Positions 38,469-48,593 of a stretch of 64,000 bases of DNA are shown here, piece by piece. The position numbers and the translations under genes were made by a program. Source of the DNA: DASWJZ01 sp963720705 (GTDB taxonomy: Bacteria > Pseudomonadota > Alphaproteobacteria > Rhizobiales > Afifellaceae). Within the stretch, counting starts at the first letter, position 1. Every line of letters starts with the position of its first letter. The DNA is taken from the NCBI GenBank assembly GCA_963720705.1, contig CAVRGJ010000016.1, positions 48,931-112,930 of the forward strand, read 5' to 3'. The notes beneath the pieces are model-generated. The model was given only the letters and a program-made list of their open reading frames with translations, had not been told where the DNA came from and searched no databases.

Positions 38469-40433
38469 TCAAGCGACGGCCCGCCGCGAGGCGATGCGAT
38501 CGGAAAGCAGCCGCACCACCTCGGCGGTCGGTCGCGGCAGGCCGAAGAAATAGCCCTGCACTTCGGTGCATCCCTCGGTTCGCACGCGTTCCAATTGCTC
38601 GGCTGTCTCCACGCCTTCTGCAGTCGTCGTTATGCCCAGGCTCTTGCCGAGCGCTGCGACGGCGCGGACGATGGCGATGCTGTCCTCGTGCTGAGCCAGG
38701 TCGCGGACGAAGGAGCGGTCGATCTTGATCTTGTCGAAGGGGAATTTTCTGAGATAGCTCAGCGACGAATAACCGGTGCCGAAATCGTCCATCGAGATGC
38801 GCGTGCCGAGGTCGCGCAGTTGGTGCAGAGTGGCGAGCGTCCCCTCGCTGTCCTGCAGGAGGACAGTCTCCGTGATCTCCACTTCCAGCCGATTGGGGGC
38901 GAGACCCGATTCCGCAAGCGCCGCCGTCACGACGGAAACGAAATTGTGGCTGCGTATCTGCACGGGCGAAAGGTTGATCGCGACCTTCACATCTTCCGGC
39001 CATTCGACAGCTTCCATACAGGCCTGACGCACGACCCACTCGCCGAGCGGCACGATGAGTCCGGTCTCCTCGGCGACCGAAATAAAGTCGGCGGGCGCGA
39101 TGGGGCCGCGGATGGGATGCTGCCAGCGCAACAGCGCTTCGAATCCCTCGATCCTGCCGCTGGCGAGATTGACGATCGCCTGGTAGTGGAGCTCGAATTC
39201 GTTTGCCGCGATCGCCGCTCTTAGGTCCGCCTCAAGTGCCCGGCGCGTCTGCATGCGGGCGTCCATCTCCGGCTCAAAGAAGCGATAGGTCGCGCGGCCG
39301 TCGCTCTTTGCCCGATAGAGCGCCATGTCGGCGTTCTTCATGAGCCGGTCGGTGTCCACGCCGTCGCCGGGTGCGATCGCGATCCCAATGCTTGCATTGA
39401 CCGCCACTTGGTGGCCGTCGAGATTGCACGGGGTCCCGACTGCTTCGACGATGCGGCGGGCGAGCGCCGTCGCTTCGGCCGGCTGGCCCGCGCCGCCCAT
39501 TTGCACGATGGCGAATTCGTCGCCGCTCAGCCGCGCCACCATATCGGTTTCGCGCACGCAGCTGCGCAATCGACTCGCGACCTCGCAAAGCAACAGGTCG
39601 CCGACATGATGGCCGACGGTGTCGTTGATGTTCTTGAAGCGGTCGAGGTCGAGAAAGAGGATGGCGACGCCGTCGTCCGTACCGAGACCGGCGAGCGCTT
39701 TTTCGAGCTGGTCGCGGAAGGCCACGCGGTTCGGCAGGCGTGTCAGCGAATCATGGCGGACCATGAAGGCAATCTTCGCTTCCGCTTCGCGCCGGTCGGT
39801 GATGTCCTGATGCGTCGCGACCCATCCGCCGTCGCTGAGCGGCACGTAACCAAGCAGGAACACGCGGCCGTCATCCTGCTCGACGATCGTCTCCGCGGGC
39901 TCGCCGCGCTCGACGATCTCCGCCAGGCGCGCGAGCAACGCCGGTTCGCCCATCGACGGATTGTTGCCGGCGGCAATTCGGTTATCGATGATCTCGTTGA
40001 GGCTCATGCCGGGTTGGACCTTGTCGTATGGAATCCGATAGAGGTCCGCGTAGCGCGTGTTTGAGACGAGCAGCCGCCGGTCGGGGCTGAACATGCACAG
40101 GCCCTGCGACATGTTGTTGATCGCCACGGAGAAGCGAGCGATCTGCATATCGCGGTCGTGTTCCGTAGAGCTGATTGCCGCCGCCGCATCGGCGAGAGCG
40201 CGCTTCGCGCGGTCGTAACTGACGGTGAGGTGGCAGGCGGCGGCAACGACCGCGAAGGCGAGCAGCCAGCAGACCGCGAAGGCGATAAAGTCGAGGCGAG
40301 GCGAGGGTGGAGAGAGGATGTAGGCGGAAGCCGCGACCGCCATCGCGGCGGCGCCCAGCAGAAATCCGGCGATGCGGGCACGGCCGCTTGCGAGCTTGCC
40401 GGAGCCGGCCGCGTCTCCGCCCCTGTTAAGCAT
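38469..40433 (-). CDS. PAS-GGDEF-EAL c-di-GMP signalling protein
   Basis: A 654-aa protein with two N-terminal membrane helices (IAGFLLGAAAMAVAASAYIL and FIAFAVCWLLAFAVVAAACHL). A PAS_7-like domain follows (INNMSQGLCMFSPDRRLLVSN ... MSLNEIIDNRIAAG). Next are a diguanylate cyclase domain with SGDEF in place of GGDEF (usually still active) and an EAL domain (GFEALLRWQHP, MDDFGTGYSSLSYLRKF). The start is uncertain: ATG 40433 is favoured, ATG 40550 would add a basic stretch. Same orientation as the previous c-di-GMP gene, 140 bp apart. Confidence 0.88.
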   Translation of the reverse strand: MLNRGGDAAGSGKLASGRARIAGFLLGAAAMAVAASAYILSPPSPRLDFIAFAVCWLLAFAVVAAACHLTVSYDRAKRALADAAAAISSTEHDRDMQIARFSVAINNMSQGLCMFSPDRRLLVSNTRYADLYRIPYDKVQPGMSLNEIIDNRIAAGNNPSMGEPALLARLAEIVERGEPAETIVEQDDGRVFLLGYVPLSDGGWVATHQDITDRREAEAKIAFMVRHDSLTRLPNRVAFRDQLEKALAGLGTDDGVAILFLDLDRFKNINDTVGHHVGDLLLCEVASRLRSCVRETDMVARLSGDEFAIVQMGGAGQPAEATALARRIVEAVGTPCNLDGHQVAVNASIGIAIAPGDGVDTDRLMKNADMALYRAKSDGRATYRFFEPEMDARMQTRRALEADLRAAIAANEFELHYQAIVNLASGRIEGFEALLRWQHPIRGPIAPADFISVAEETGLIVPLGEWVVRQACMEAVEWPEDVKVAINLSPVQIRSHNFVSVVTAALAESGLAPNRLEVEITETVLLQDSEGTLATLHQLRDLGTRISMDDFGTGYSSLSYLRKFPFDKIKIDRSFVRDLAQHEDSIAIVRAVAALGKSLGITTTAEGVETAEQLERVRTEGCTEVQGYFFGLPRPTAEVVRLLSDRIASRRAVA

Positions 40434-40640
40434 TGCTGAGCACACGCTTTTCTTGCGTTTGTCGAATTCGATGGATAGGCGGAATCCGCTGAGGAAGTCG
40501 TAAAGCTTCGAGCGAGAAAGCAAGCATGGCGGGTCACGCTTTCTTGGCATTGATGCGCTATCGGTCGTTCCGCGCTGCACGCCGCCCGGCAATCTCGACG
40601 CTTGACCGCAACAAGTGCGCGCCGCTAAAAGACCAGTGCC

Positions 40641-40691
40641 ATGAAGCGTGAGCTTATCGTAAAGTTGCGCACCGCCGGGGCGGCTCGTTAG
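40641..40691 (+). CDS. Candidate ilvB leader peptide
   Basis: A 16-codon ORF encoding MKRELIVKLRTAGAAR. The consecutive codons CTT ATC GTA (40653-40661) are Leu, Ile and Val, exactly the three end products of the pathway the downstream gene starts. An AAAAGA stretch at 40627-40632 may act as a ribosome-binding site. The stop lies 29 bp before a strong intrinsic terminator. This is the arrangement of a translation-based attenuator. Confidence 0.65.
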   Translation: MKRELIVKLRTAGAAR

Positions 40692-40719
40692 AGTCGCCGC
40701 GATCGGTGGTGCGCGTCGC

Positions 40720-40744
40720 AAGGGTCCCGTCGGGGCCCTTTTTT
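40720..40744 (+). terminator. ilvB attenuator terminator
   Basis: AAGGGTCCC and GGGGCCCTT pair as a 9-bp stem (one G-U pair) with the loop GTC, followed by TTTT that extends the two T of the stem. It lies between the Leu-Ile-Val leader peptide and ilvB. The region CGCCGGGGC (40673-40681), just before the leader stop, can pair with GTCCCGTCG (40724-40732). That would break the terminator, giving the expected antiterminator when the ribosome stalls at the Leu-Ile-Val codons. Confidence 0.7.
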
Positions 40745-40785
40745 GTTGTCCCGGGACGAACGCGCCCGAATCTGGAGTGAGGGGA

Positions 40786-42558
<1,773 letters not shown>

Positions 42559-42571
42559 GAGGAGAGGGGAG

Positions 42572-43171
42572 ATGAACAAGATGACAGCAGAACCGCAAGG
42601 CGAGCCGCCGCTGACGCCTCCCGCCTCCGCTTACTTCATCGAGGACAGGCACGATCCGAAGGAGACGCATACGCTCTCCGTCGTTGTCGACAACGAGCCG
42701 GGCGTTCTCGCCCGCGTCATCGGTCTTTTCTCCGGGCGCGGTTACAACATCGAAAGCCTGACCGTGTCGGAGACGCAGCACGAGCAGCATCTTTCACGCA
42801 TCACGGTTGTGACCACCGGAACGAAGGCGGTGCTCGAGCAGATCAGGAACCAGCTCGACCGCCTCGTTTCCGTACACCGCGTGACCGATCTCACCGCGCT
42901 TGCGCTGGTGCGAAACCAGGATAAGCCGCTTGAGCGCGAACTGGCGCTGGTCAAGGTCGCCGGCACCGGCGTCGAGCGGATCGAGGCGTTGCGCCTTGCC
43001 GACGCCTTCAAGGCCGAGGTCGTCGACGCGACGACCGGGCACTTCATCTTCCAGCTGACCGGCCGCACCTCGAAGATCGAGCAGTTCGTCGCCATCATGC
43101 AGCCGCTCGGCCTGGTCGAGGTCTGCCGCACCGGCGTCGCCGCTTTGGGACGCGGCAAAGAAGCAATGTAA
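42572..43171 (+). CDS. ilvH: Acetolactate synthase small (regulatory) subunit
   Basis: A 199-aa protein that activates the catalytic subunit and makes it sensitive to valine feedback. The first ACT domain is HTLSVVVDNEPGVLARVIGLF ... GYNIESLTVSETQ. The rest includes GHFIFQLTGRTSKIEQFVAIM and GLVEVCRTGVAALGRG. The ATG follows GGAGAGGGGAG. It is co-transcribed with ilvB, 13 bp upstream. Confidence 0.96.
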   Translation: MNKMTAEPQGEPPLTPPASAYFIEDRHDPKETHTLSVVVDNEPGVLARVIGLFSGRGYNIESLTVSETQHEQHLSRITVVTTGTKAVLEQIRNQLDRLVSVHRVTDLTALALVRNQDKPLERELALVKVAGTGVERIEALRLADAFKAEVVDATTGHFIFQLTGRTSKIEQFVAIMQPLGLVEVCRTGVAALGRGKEAM

Positions 43172-43205
43172 GGGTATCGGCGCTCTAAGTTCTTGTTGTG
43201 TTCTC

Positions 43206-43237
43206 TTTGTCTAGATGCTATATAGGTTTTGTCTAGA
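43206..43237. promoter_or_regulatory. Repeat operator of the VapBC promoter
   Basis: TTTGTCTAGA occurs twice, at 43206-43215 and 43228-43237, 22 bp apart, which is two turns of the helix. Between them lies TATATA, a good -10 candidate. Each repeat contains the palindrome TCTAGA. Toxin-antitoxin complexes bind such repeated sites and repress their own operon. The vapB start is 13 bp downstream. Confidence 0.6.
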
Positions 43238-43250
43238 CGGAGTGCCGGCG

Positions 43251-43508
43251 ATGGCCTTCCATATTCGCGATCCCGAGACTGATCGGCTGGCGCGCGAGCT
43301 CGCAGCGCTTCAAGGCGACGGCATTACCAATGCCGTGAAATCTGCACTTGAGGCGAAGCTTGCCCTGGAGCGCCGCAAAGTTCCCCTCCTGGAGCGGATC
43401 AAAGACATCACCGACGAGATCGCCGCGGCGCCCAAAACTGGGCTGAAGGCCGACAAAGCATTCTACGACTGGCTCTCCGGAGAGGAGGATGTCGAGGATG
43501 TTCGTTGA
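43251..43508 (+). CDS. vapB: VapB-like antitoxin
   Basis: An 85-aa protein of the transcription-factor-like VapB type (MAFHIRDPETDRLARELAALQG, VKSALEAKLALERRK). The N-terminus is probably the DNA-binding part and the C-terminus the toxin-neutralising part. It overlaps vapC by 11 bp. The start is the first ATG after the TCTAGA repeats. Confidence 0.85.
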   Translation: MAFHIRDPETDRLARELAALQGDGITNAVKSALEAKLALERRKVPLLERIKDITDEIAAAPKTGLKADKAFYDWLSGEEDVEDVR

Positions 43509-43890
43509 TGCCTCTGCGATCGTCGCGATTTTGACGGGAGAGAGCGGGCGGGACCGACTCGCGGATCGCCTCGACGAAGCGCGCGGTGCGACGACTTCTC
43601 CATTGGCAGTGTTTGAAGCCGTGGTGGCCATCGTGAGAAAAGAGAAGATCGCCGTGGCTCGCGCCGCTGTGCTCGTGCAAGACTTTCTCCAGCGCGCCAA
43701 GATCGACGTTGTGTCGATCGAGGCCGATATGGGCAAAGCAGCCCTGGAAGCGTTTGATCGCTTTGGGAAGGGACGGGGCCACAAGGCACAGCTGAACCTG
43801 TGCGATTGCTTCGCCTATGCGATGGCGAAGCAGCGCGGCGTGCCGCTGCTCTACAAGGGCGACGATTTCTCCCTGACCGATCTCGCCTGA
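43498..43890 (+). CDS. vapC: VapC PIN-domain toxin
   Basis: A 130-aa PIN-domain ribonuclease. It starts MFVDASAIVAILTGE, with the first acidic residue of the four needed for Mg binding. Later come PLAVFEAVVAI (Glu), NLCDCFAYAMAKQRG (Asp) and LLYKGDDFSLTDL (Asp), the complete PIN set. GAGGAGG at 43482-43488 lies 9 bp before ATG 43498; the ATG at 43489 is too close to it. It probably cuts tRNA or rRNA, as known VapC proteins do. Confidence 0.9.
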   Translation: MFVDASAIVAILTGESGRDRLADRLDEARGATTSPLAVFEAVVAIVRKEKIAVARAAVLVQDFLQRAKIDVVSIEADMGKAALEAFDRFGKGRGHKAQLNLCDCFAYAMAKQRGVPLLYKGDDFSLTDLA

Positions 43891-43900
43891 GTGCGGGCGG

Positions 43901-45022
43901 ATGGAGGTCTCCCCGCAGCAGGACGCAGCGCTTCAAGCCGTCGCGCGCTGGCTGAAATCGCCGATGCCGCAGGTCTTCCGCCTGTTCGGCTTCGCGGGCA
44001 CGGGGAAGACGACACTCGCCAAGAAGATCGCCGACGATTGCGGCGGCGAGGTGCTTTTCGCCGCCTTCACCGGCAAGGCCGCGCAGGTGATGCGGAACCG
44101 CGGCTGTGCCAACGCGCGCACGCTTCACTCGCTGATCTACCGGCCACGCGGCGAGAAGGCGGAGAAGGAGACGGGCGAGCTGCAGCCCGCCTTCGCGCTC
44201 AATCGTTCGAGCGAGGTCAGGAAGGCGAAGCTCGTCATTGTCGACGAATGCTCCATGGTCGACGCAAAACTCGGCGGCGACCTCCTTTCCTTTGGCACCA
44301 AGGTGCTCGTGCTCGGCGATCCGGGTCAGCTCCCGCCCGTGAAATCGGAGGGCGGCGCCGGCTTCTTCACCGAACACGCGCCGGACGTCATGCTGACCGA
44401 GATCCATCGGCAGGCGCGAGAAAACCCGATCATCGCGCTTTCGCAAACCGTGCGCGAGGGCGGCCGGCCGGACTACGGCAGCTACGGCGGAAGTCGCGTC
44501 ATCACGCGTGACGAGATCGAGGCCGACGACGTGCTTTCCGCCGATCAGGTGCTCGTCGGCCGCAATCGCACCAGGCAGAATTTCAATCGCCGCATCCGTG
44601 CGCTGAAAGGCTTCGAGGATTTGCTTCCCGCCGCCGGCGACAAGCTTGTGTGCCTCAGGAACAGCTCGGAGAAGGGGCTTTTGAACGGGGGGCTCTGGCG
44701 CGTGTCGTCGGTCGGCACGCGCGCCGGGCAGGCGATCAGCATGCTGGTGAAGTCGGAGGACGAGGGGCCGCACGGCGCCTCGGCGAAGATCCGAGTGTTG
44801 AAGGCGATGTTCGAGGAGGGGCCGGAGGCCGTGCCCTTCGACCGGCGCCGCCGCACCGACGAGTTCGATTACGGCTACGCGCTGACGGTGCACAAGGCGC
44901 AAGGGTCGCAATGGGACAACATCGTGCTCTTCGACGAGAGCTTCGCTTTCCGCGACACGCGGGACCGTTGGCTCTACACCGCGATCACGCGGGCGGCGGA
45001 GGCGATCACCATCGTGCGGTGA
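43901..45022 (+). CDS. RecD-like superfamily 1 DNA helicase
   Basis: A 373-aa ATP-dependent helicase close to Dda/RecD-like enzymes. Visible are Walker A GFAGTGKTTLAKKI, VIVDECSMVD (Walker B), VLGDPGQLPPV, LTEIHRQARENPIIALS, and the last motif TVHKAQGSQWDNIVLFDE with YTAITRAAEAITIV. There is no RecBC-type N-terminal domain, so it is a stand-alone short helicase. It starts 10 bp after vapC, which could mean co-transcription. Confidence 0.88.
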   Translation: MEVSPQQDAALQAVARWLKSPMPQVFRLFGFAGTGKTTLAKKIADDCGGEVLFAAFTGKAAQVMRNRGCANARTLHSLIYRPRGEKAEKETGELQPAFALNRSSEVRKAKLVIVDECSMVDAKLGGDLLSFGTKVLVLGDPGQLPPVKSEGGAGFFTEHAPDVMLTEIHRQARENPIIALSQTVREGGRPDYGSYGGSRVITRDEIEADDVLSADQVLVGRNRTRQNFNRRIRALKGFEDLLPAAGDKLVCLRNSSEKGLLNGGLWRVSSVGTRAGQAISMLVKSEDEGPHGASAKIRVLKAMFEEGPEAVPFDRRRRTDEFDYGYALTVHKAQGSQWDNIVLFDESFAFRDTRDRWLYTAITRAAEAITIVR

Positions 45023-45066
45023 AGCTGCAACGCGTCCCCGCCTGCTTGTGGCGAGGGGTCTCGGGT

Positions 45067-45756
45067 CTACGCCGCAGCCCGAAAATCCTTTGTCACTTCG
45101 CCGGCTGCCCGCGCGTCCTCCTCATAGCGCTCGATCCGCCACGGCTCCTTCAACCCCGCTTCGTACCATTCCTGCATCGCCGGCAACGTGAGCAGCCGAT
45201 CGACATAGGCCGATGACTCGGCGTCGAGCTTCAGCCCGTAAGTCTGCGCGCGGAACGCCACCGGGCAGAAATACGCGTCGACATTCGTGAAGCTCTTACC
45301 GGCGAGGAAGGGGCCGCCGAAGCGGTTGAGGCCGTCGCTCCAAAGCTCGGCGATGCGCGAGAGGTCGCCCTGAAGTGCCGGCGAGACGTCGCGCATCTTC
45401 ACCCGCACGCCGCAGTTCATGCCGCAGACGGTGCGGAGCGTCGCAAATCCGGAATGCATTTCCGCGGAAGTCGAGCGCGCCCAACTGCGCGCCTTCGCGT
45501 CCTTCGGCCAGACGCCGCCGTGCCGCTCGTTGAGATACTCGGCGATCGCAAGCGAATCCCATACGGTCGTGTCGCCATCGATCAGGCAGGGCACCTTGCC
45601 GCTCGGCGAGAACTTTCGAAATTCTGCGCTCCTTGCCTCGAACGGCGGAAACGGCGTCAACCGCTCCTCGAACGGAATGGCGAGCGCCCTCATCAGCACC
45701 CACGACCTGAGCGACCACGACGAGTAGTTCTTGTTGGCGATGAAAAGCTCGTACAT
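45067..45756 (-). CDS. Glutathione S-transferase family protein
   Basis: A 229-aa GST-like protein. The N-terminal thioredoxin fold reads MYELFIANKNYSSWSLRSWVLMRALAIPFEE, with GKVPCLIDGDTTVWDSLAIAEYLNERH as the glutathione-binding part. The helical C-terminal domain contains ERYE near its end. The start has GGAGGGGG before it. The frame is open 50 codons upstream without similarity. The substrate is unknown. Confidence 0.88.
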   Translation of the reverse strand: MYELFIANKNYSSWSLRSWVLMRALAIPFEERLTPFPPFEARSAEFRKFSPSGKVPCLIDGDTTVWDSLAIAEYLNERHGGVWPKDAKARSWARSTSAEMHSGFATLRTVCGMNCGVRVKMRDVSPALQGDLSRIAELWSDGLNRFGGPFLAGKSFTNVDAYFCPVAFRAQTYGLKLDAESSAYVDRLLTLPAMQEWYEAGLKEPWRIERYEEDARAAGEVTKDFRAAA

Positions 45757-45849
45757 ACCCCCTCCGAACCCGCGTCGGCACAAGGCTTTGTCCGAGAGAG
45801 CCGGCCGGCGCAAGCGCAATAGGAACCGCGGCAACAAAGGCGGGAGACG

Positions 45850-46824
45850 ATGACCACGAAAAGCCCGGCGAACGATCCGCGGTCGGGAGTGCCAAAGCCC
45901 GCGCATCCTCGCGAGCGGCGCGAGCCGCTCCCCTGGCAGCAGCCGAAAACGACCGAGGAAGATCCGCTAGCGCTTGCGCACGTGCAGGCGATCCTGGCGT
46001 CGCCGAACTACCGCCTGGCGGACGAGGACATTGACTTTCTGCATCGTTATGACGCGCGCGGCGTGCGCCTGCAGCTGGACTACCAGAAGGCCGAACTGCT
46101 GCTCGCAGAGCATGGCGTTGAGCATACCATCGTCGTCTTCGGCTCGACTCGCATCTGCGAGCCGAAGACGGCACGGCGCAAGGTCGAATCCTTGCGCGCG
46201 TCTCTTGCGGCCGATGCCGGGAATGCGGAACTCGCGAATCGGCTTGCCGTTGCCGAGCGCATCCTCGCCAAGAGCCGCTATTACGACGTGGCGCGCGACC
46301 TTGGTCGCCTCGTCAGCGAGGTCAATCGAGACCGAGACAGAGATCAGATCGTCATCATGACGGGCGGCGGCCCGGGAATCATGGAGGCCGCCAATCGCGG
46401 CGCCTTCGACCTCGGCGCGAAATCCGTCGGCTTGAACGTCAGCTTGCCGCACGAGCAATATCCGAACCCCTACGTGACGCCCGACCTCTGTTTCAACTTT
46501 CACTATTTTGCGCTGCGCAAGCTACATTTCCTGCTGAGGGCACGGGCGCTCGTCGCCTTCCCGGGCGGCTACGGCACCTTCGACGAACTGTTCGAGGTGC
46601 TGACTCTGATCCAGACGCGGAAGATCGAACCCATACCCGTGGTCCTCGTGGGTCGAAGCTACTGGCAGCGCGCGGTGGATATCGGATTTCTCGTCGATGA
46701 AGGCGTCATCGACCTGGAAGACCGCGAGCTGTTCTGGTTTGCAGAGAGTGCGCAGGAGATCTGGGACGGCATCTTGCGTTGGTATCGCGCAAGCGGAACG
46801 CCGCTTCATCCCGAGCGCGCGTGA
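45850..46824 (+). CDS. LOG family (TIGR00730) protein
   Basis: A 324-aa Rossmann protein of the LOG/lysine-decarboxylase-like family. Key motifs are MTGGGPGIMEAANRGAFD and the phosphate-binding AFPGGYGTFDELFEVLTL. It is longer than the plain LOG type by an N-terminal extension of about 100 residues. Members with the standard motif cut nucleoside phosphoribohydrolase bonds. Its substrate is not known. It is followed by the beta-CASP hydrolase 78 bp downstream on the same strand. Confidence 0.87.
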   Translation: MTTKSPANDPRSGVPKPAHPRERREPLPWQQPKTTEEDPLALAHVQAILASPNYRLADEDIDFLHRYDARGVRLQLDYQKAELLLAEHGVEHTIVVFGSTRICEPKTARRKVESLRASLAADAGNAELANRLAVAERILAKSRYYDVARDLGRLVSEVNRDRDRDQIVIMTGGGPGIMEAANRGAFDLGAKSVGLNVSLPHEQYPNPYVTPDLCFNFHYFALRKLHFLLRARALVAFPGGYGTFDELFEVLTLIQTRKIEPIPVVLVGRSYWQRAVDIGFLVDEGVIDLEDRELFWFAESAQEIWDGILRWYRASGTPLHPERA

Positions 46825-46901
46825 GACATGATGCCAGAAGCCCGCCCGCGCGTTGAAATCGCAACGTTGGCGAGTTCGCCGAACCAACGGGGGAGATTGT
46901 C

Positions 46902-48290
46902 GTGAAATTGTCCTTCCACGGCGCCGATCGCGGCGTCACCGGCTCGTGCCACCTGGTGGAGTGCGCCGGCCGCAAGATTCTAGTCGATTGCGGTCTCTAT
47001 CAGGGCGGGCGTGAGATCGAGGAGGACAACGCGGAGCCCTTCGGCTTCGACGCGGCGTCAATCGACACGGTGCTTCTGACGCATGCCCATTTGGACCATT
47101 GCGGGCGCCTTCCGCTGCTTGTGAAGCGGGGCTTTCACGGCGAGATCATCACAACCGCAGCTTCGCGCGAGCTTGCGAGGCTGGTGCTTCTCGATGCGGC
47201 AAATCTGCAGGAGGAGGAGTCGCGCCATCGATGGCGGAAGGCGGCGCGGCACGGCCGTCGGAAGGCCGACGGCGAGCCGCTCTATTCCGTCGTCGACGCG
47301 CTTGCGACGTTCGATCTCTTCGGGCGCAACGCCGATTATGGAAAGCCACTCGATCTTGCCGCCGGGATTCGTGCCACGTTCCTCGATGCCGGTCACATCC
47401 TCGGCTCAGCGAGCGTATTCCTTGAGCTTCAGGAGGGCGATCAGCATCGCAGCGTGCTGTTTTCCGGCGACCTTGGGAACGCTGGCCGGCCGCTCCTCCG
47501 CGATCCTGCGACCCCGCCGCCAAGCGACGTGGTCGTGATGGAATCGACCTACGGCGACCGACTGCACAAGCCGCTTCCGCCGTCCGTGGATGAACTTTAC
47601 GCCGCGGTCGGCGATGCTTTTTCGCGCGGCGGCAACGTCATCATCCCGACCTTCGCCTTGGAGCGCGCGCAGGAGCTTCTCTACTTTCTGCGCGAAGGCA
47701 TCGAGAAGCACGCACTGTCGCGATCGATTCAGGTGTTCCTCGATTCGCCGATGGCGATTTCGGCGACCGAAATCTTCAGGCGTCATCCGGAATGCTTCGA
47801 TTCGGAGACAATGACGCTGTTCCGGGAGGGACGCGATCCTTTCGGCCTGCCTGGACTCCACTTCGTGCGGGAGACGGCCGAATCGATCGCGCTGAACAGG
47901 ATCACCGGCGGCGCCATCATCATGGCCGGCTCCGGCATGTGCACCGGCGGGCGCGTCCGTCATCACCTGAAGCACAATCTCTGGCGCCACGATTCCAGCG
48001 TGATCTTCGTCGGCTTCGCCGCGAGGGGCACGCTCGCCCGGCAGATCATCGACGGGGCAAAAGAGGTAAGCATTTTTGGCGAGCGCATTCCGGTCAAAGC
48101 CCGCATTCACACGATCAACGGGTTCTCCGCCCACGCCGACCAGGCCGAGTTGCTCGCCTGGCAGAGGCAAACGCACGCAAGCCGCACGTTCCTCGTCCAC
48201 GGCGAGGAGGAAACGATGCGGCACTTCGCTGCCAAGCTCGCGTCGACGCACGTCGAGATGCCTTCCACCGGTCAGACGGTCGAGCTCTGA
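46902..48290 (+). CDS. MBL-fold/beta-CASP metallo-hydrolase (RNA specificity type)
   Basis: A 462-aa protein with a metallo-beta-lactamase domain and the beta-CASP insertion. The zinc-binding signature HAHLDHCG is near residues 60-67, with DAGHILGSAS and LFSGDLGN further on. The beta-CASP part has MAISATEIFRRHP, and GSGMCTGGRVRHHLKHN, then HTINGFSAHADQAELLAW and FLVHGEEETM. Members are CPSF73-like RNases or other hydrolases; bacterial targets are mostly unknown. The GTG start has GGGAGA before it. It may share a transcript with the LOG gene. Confidence 0.9.
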   Translation: MKLSFHGADRGVTGSCHLVECAGRKILVDCGLYQGGREIEEDNAEPFGFDAASIDTVLLTHAHLDHCGRLPLLVKRGFHGEIITTAASRELARLVLLDAANLQEEESRHRWRKAARHGRRKADGEPLYSVVDALATFDLFGRNADYGKPLDLAAGIRATFLDAGHILGSASVFLELQEGDQHRSVLFSGDLGNAGRPLLRDPATPPPSDVVVMESTYGDRLHKPLPPSVDELYAAVGDAFSRGGNVIIPTFALERAQELLYFLREGIEKHALSRSIQVFLDSPMAISATEIFRRHPECFDSETMTLFREGRDPFGLPGLHFVRETAESIALNRITGGAIIMAGSGMCTGGRVRHHLKHNLWRHDSSVIFVGFAARGTLARQIIDGAKEVSIFGERIPVKARIHTINGFSAHADQAELLAWQRQTHASRTFLVHGEEETMRHFAAKLASTHVEMPSTGQTVEL

Positions 48291-48593
48291 GCCGGTAATC
48301 CGCTCCTTAAGCCCTGCGCGCCATAGCGGAATTGGATCGGCGAGAAGTGCGATTCGGCGGGCATTCTCGTCCTCGCGGCAACCCAGAGTCGGCGATGTTG
48401 CTGCGAATTGGTGGAATCGAACGAGCCGGGCTGTCGATCGTGCCGCGCGGCAATATCGCAGCCGTTCATTGTAATACGACCAGAAACGTCTACTTTGCTG
48501 GCAACAGACGTACGTTTTCGTACGCTTGCCAAACAATCGTTGCGGCCGATCGGGAACCTCCTGTGCAGCCTCGCCGAACTCACAGGAGCTCCC
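48291..48593. promoter_or_regulatory. Control region before the desaturase
   Basis: About 300 bp with no gene I can support. It contains the 16-bp palindrome CGTACGTTTTCGTACG at 48509-48524, 69 bp before the desaturase ATG, which looks like an operator. The ribosome-binding site AGGAG is at 48583-48587. The rest shows no obvious feature. Confidence 0.5.
48509..48524. promoter_or_regulatory. Candidate operator CGTACG-TTTT-CGTACG
   Basis: A perfect palindrome of 6-bp arms and a 4-nt centre, close to the desaturase start. TetR-type repressors of fatty-acid desaturase genes bind palindromes of this size. No regulator gene is adjacent, so the partner is unknown. Confidence 0.4.

Larger units (their letters stand above)
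40434..40785. promoter_or_regulatory. Divergent control region before ilvB
   Basis: This 350-bp stretch lies between the PAS-GGDEF-EAL gene (leftward) and ilvB (rightward). It holds the ilvB leader ORF, a leader hairpin (GGCGGCTC with GAGTCGCC, 4-nt loop) and the terminator described separately. The palindrome GTCCCGGGAC lies at 40748-40757, before the ilvB ribosome-binding site. Promoters for both directions must lie in the left 200 bp, but no strong consensus stands out. Confidence 0.5.
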
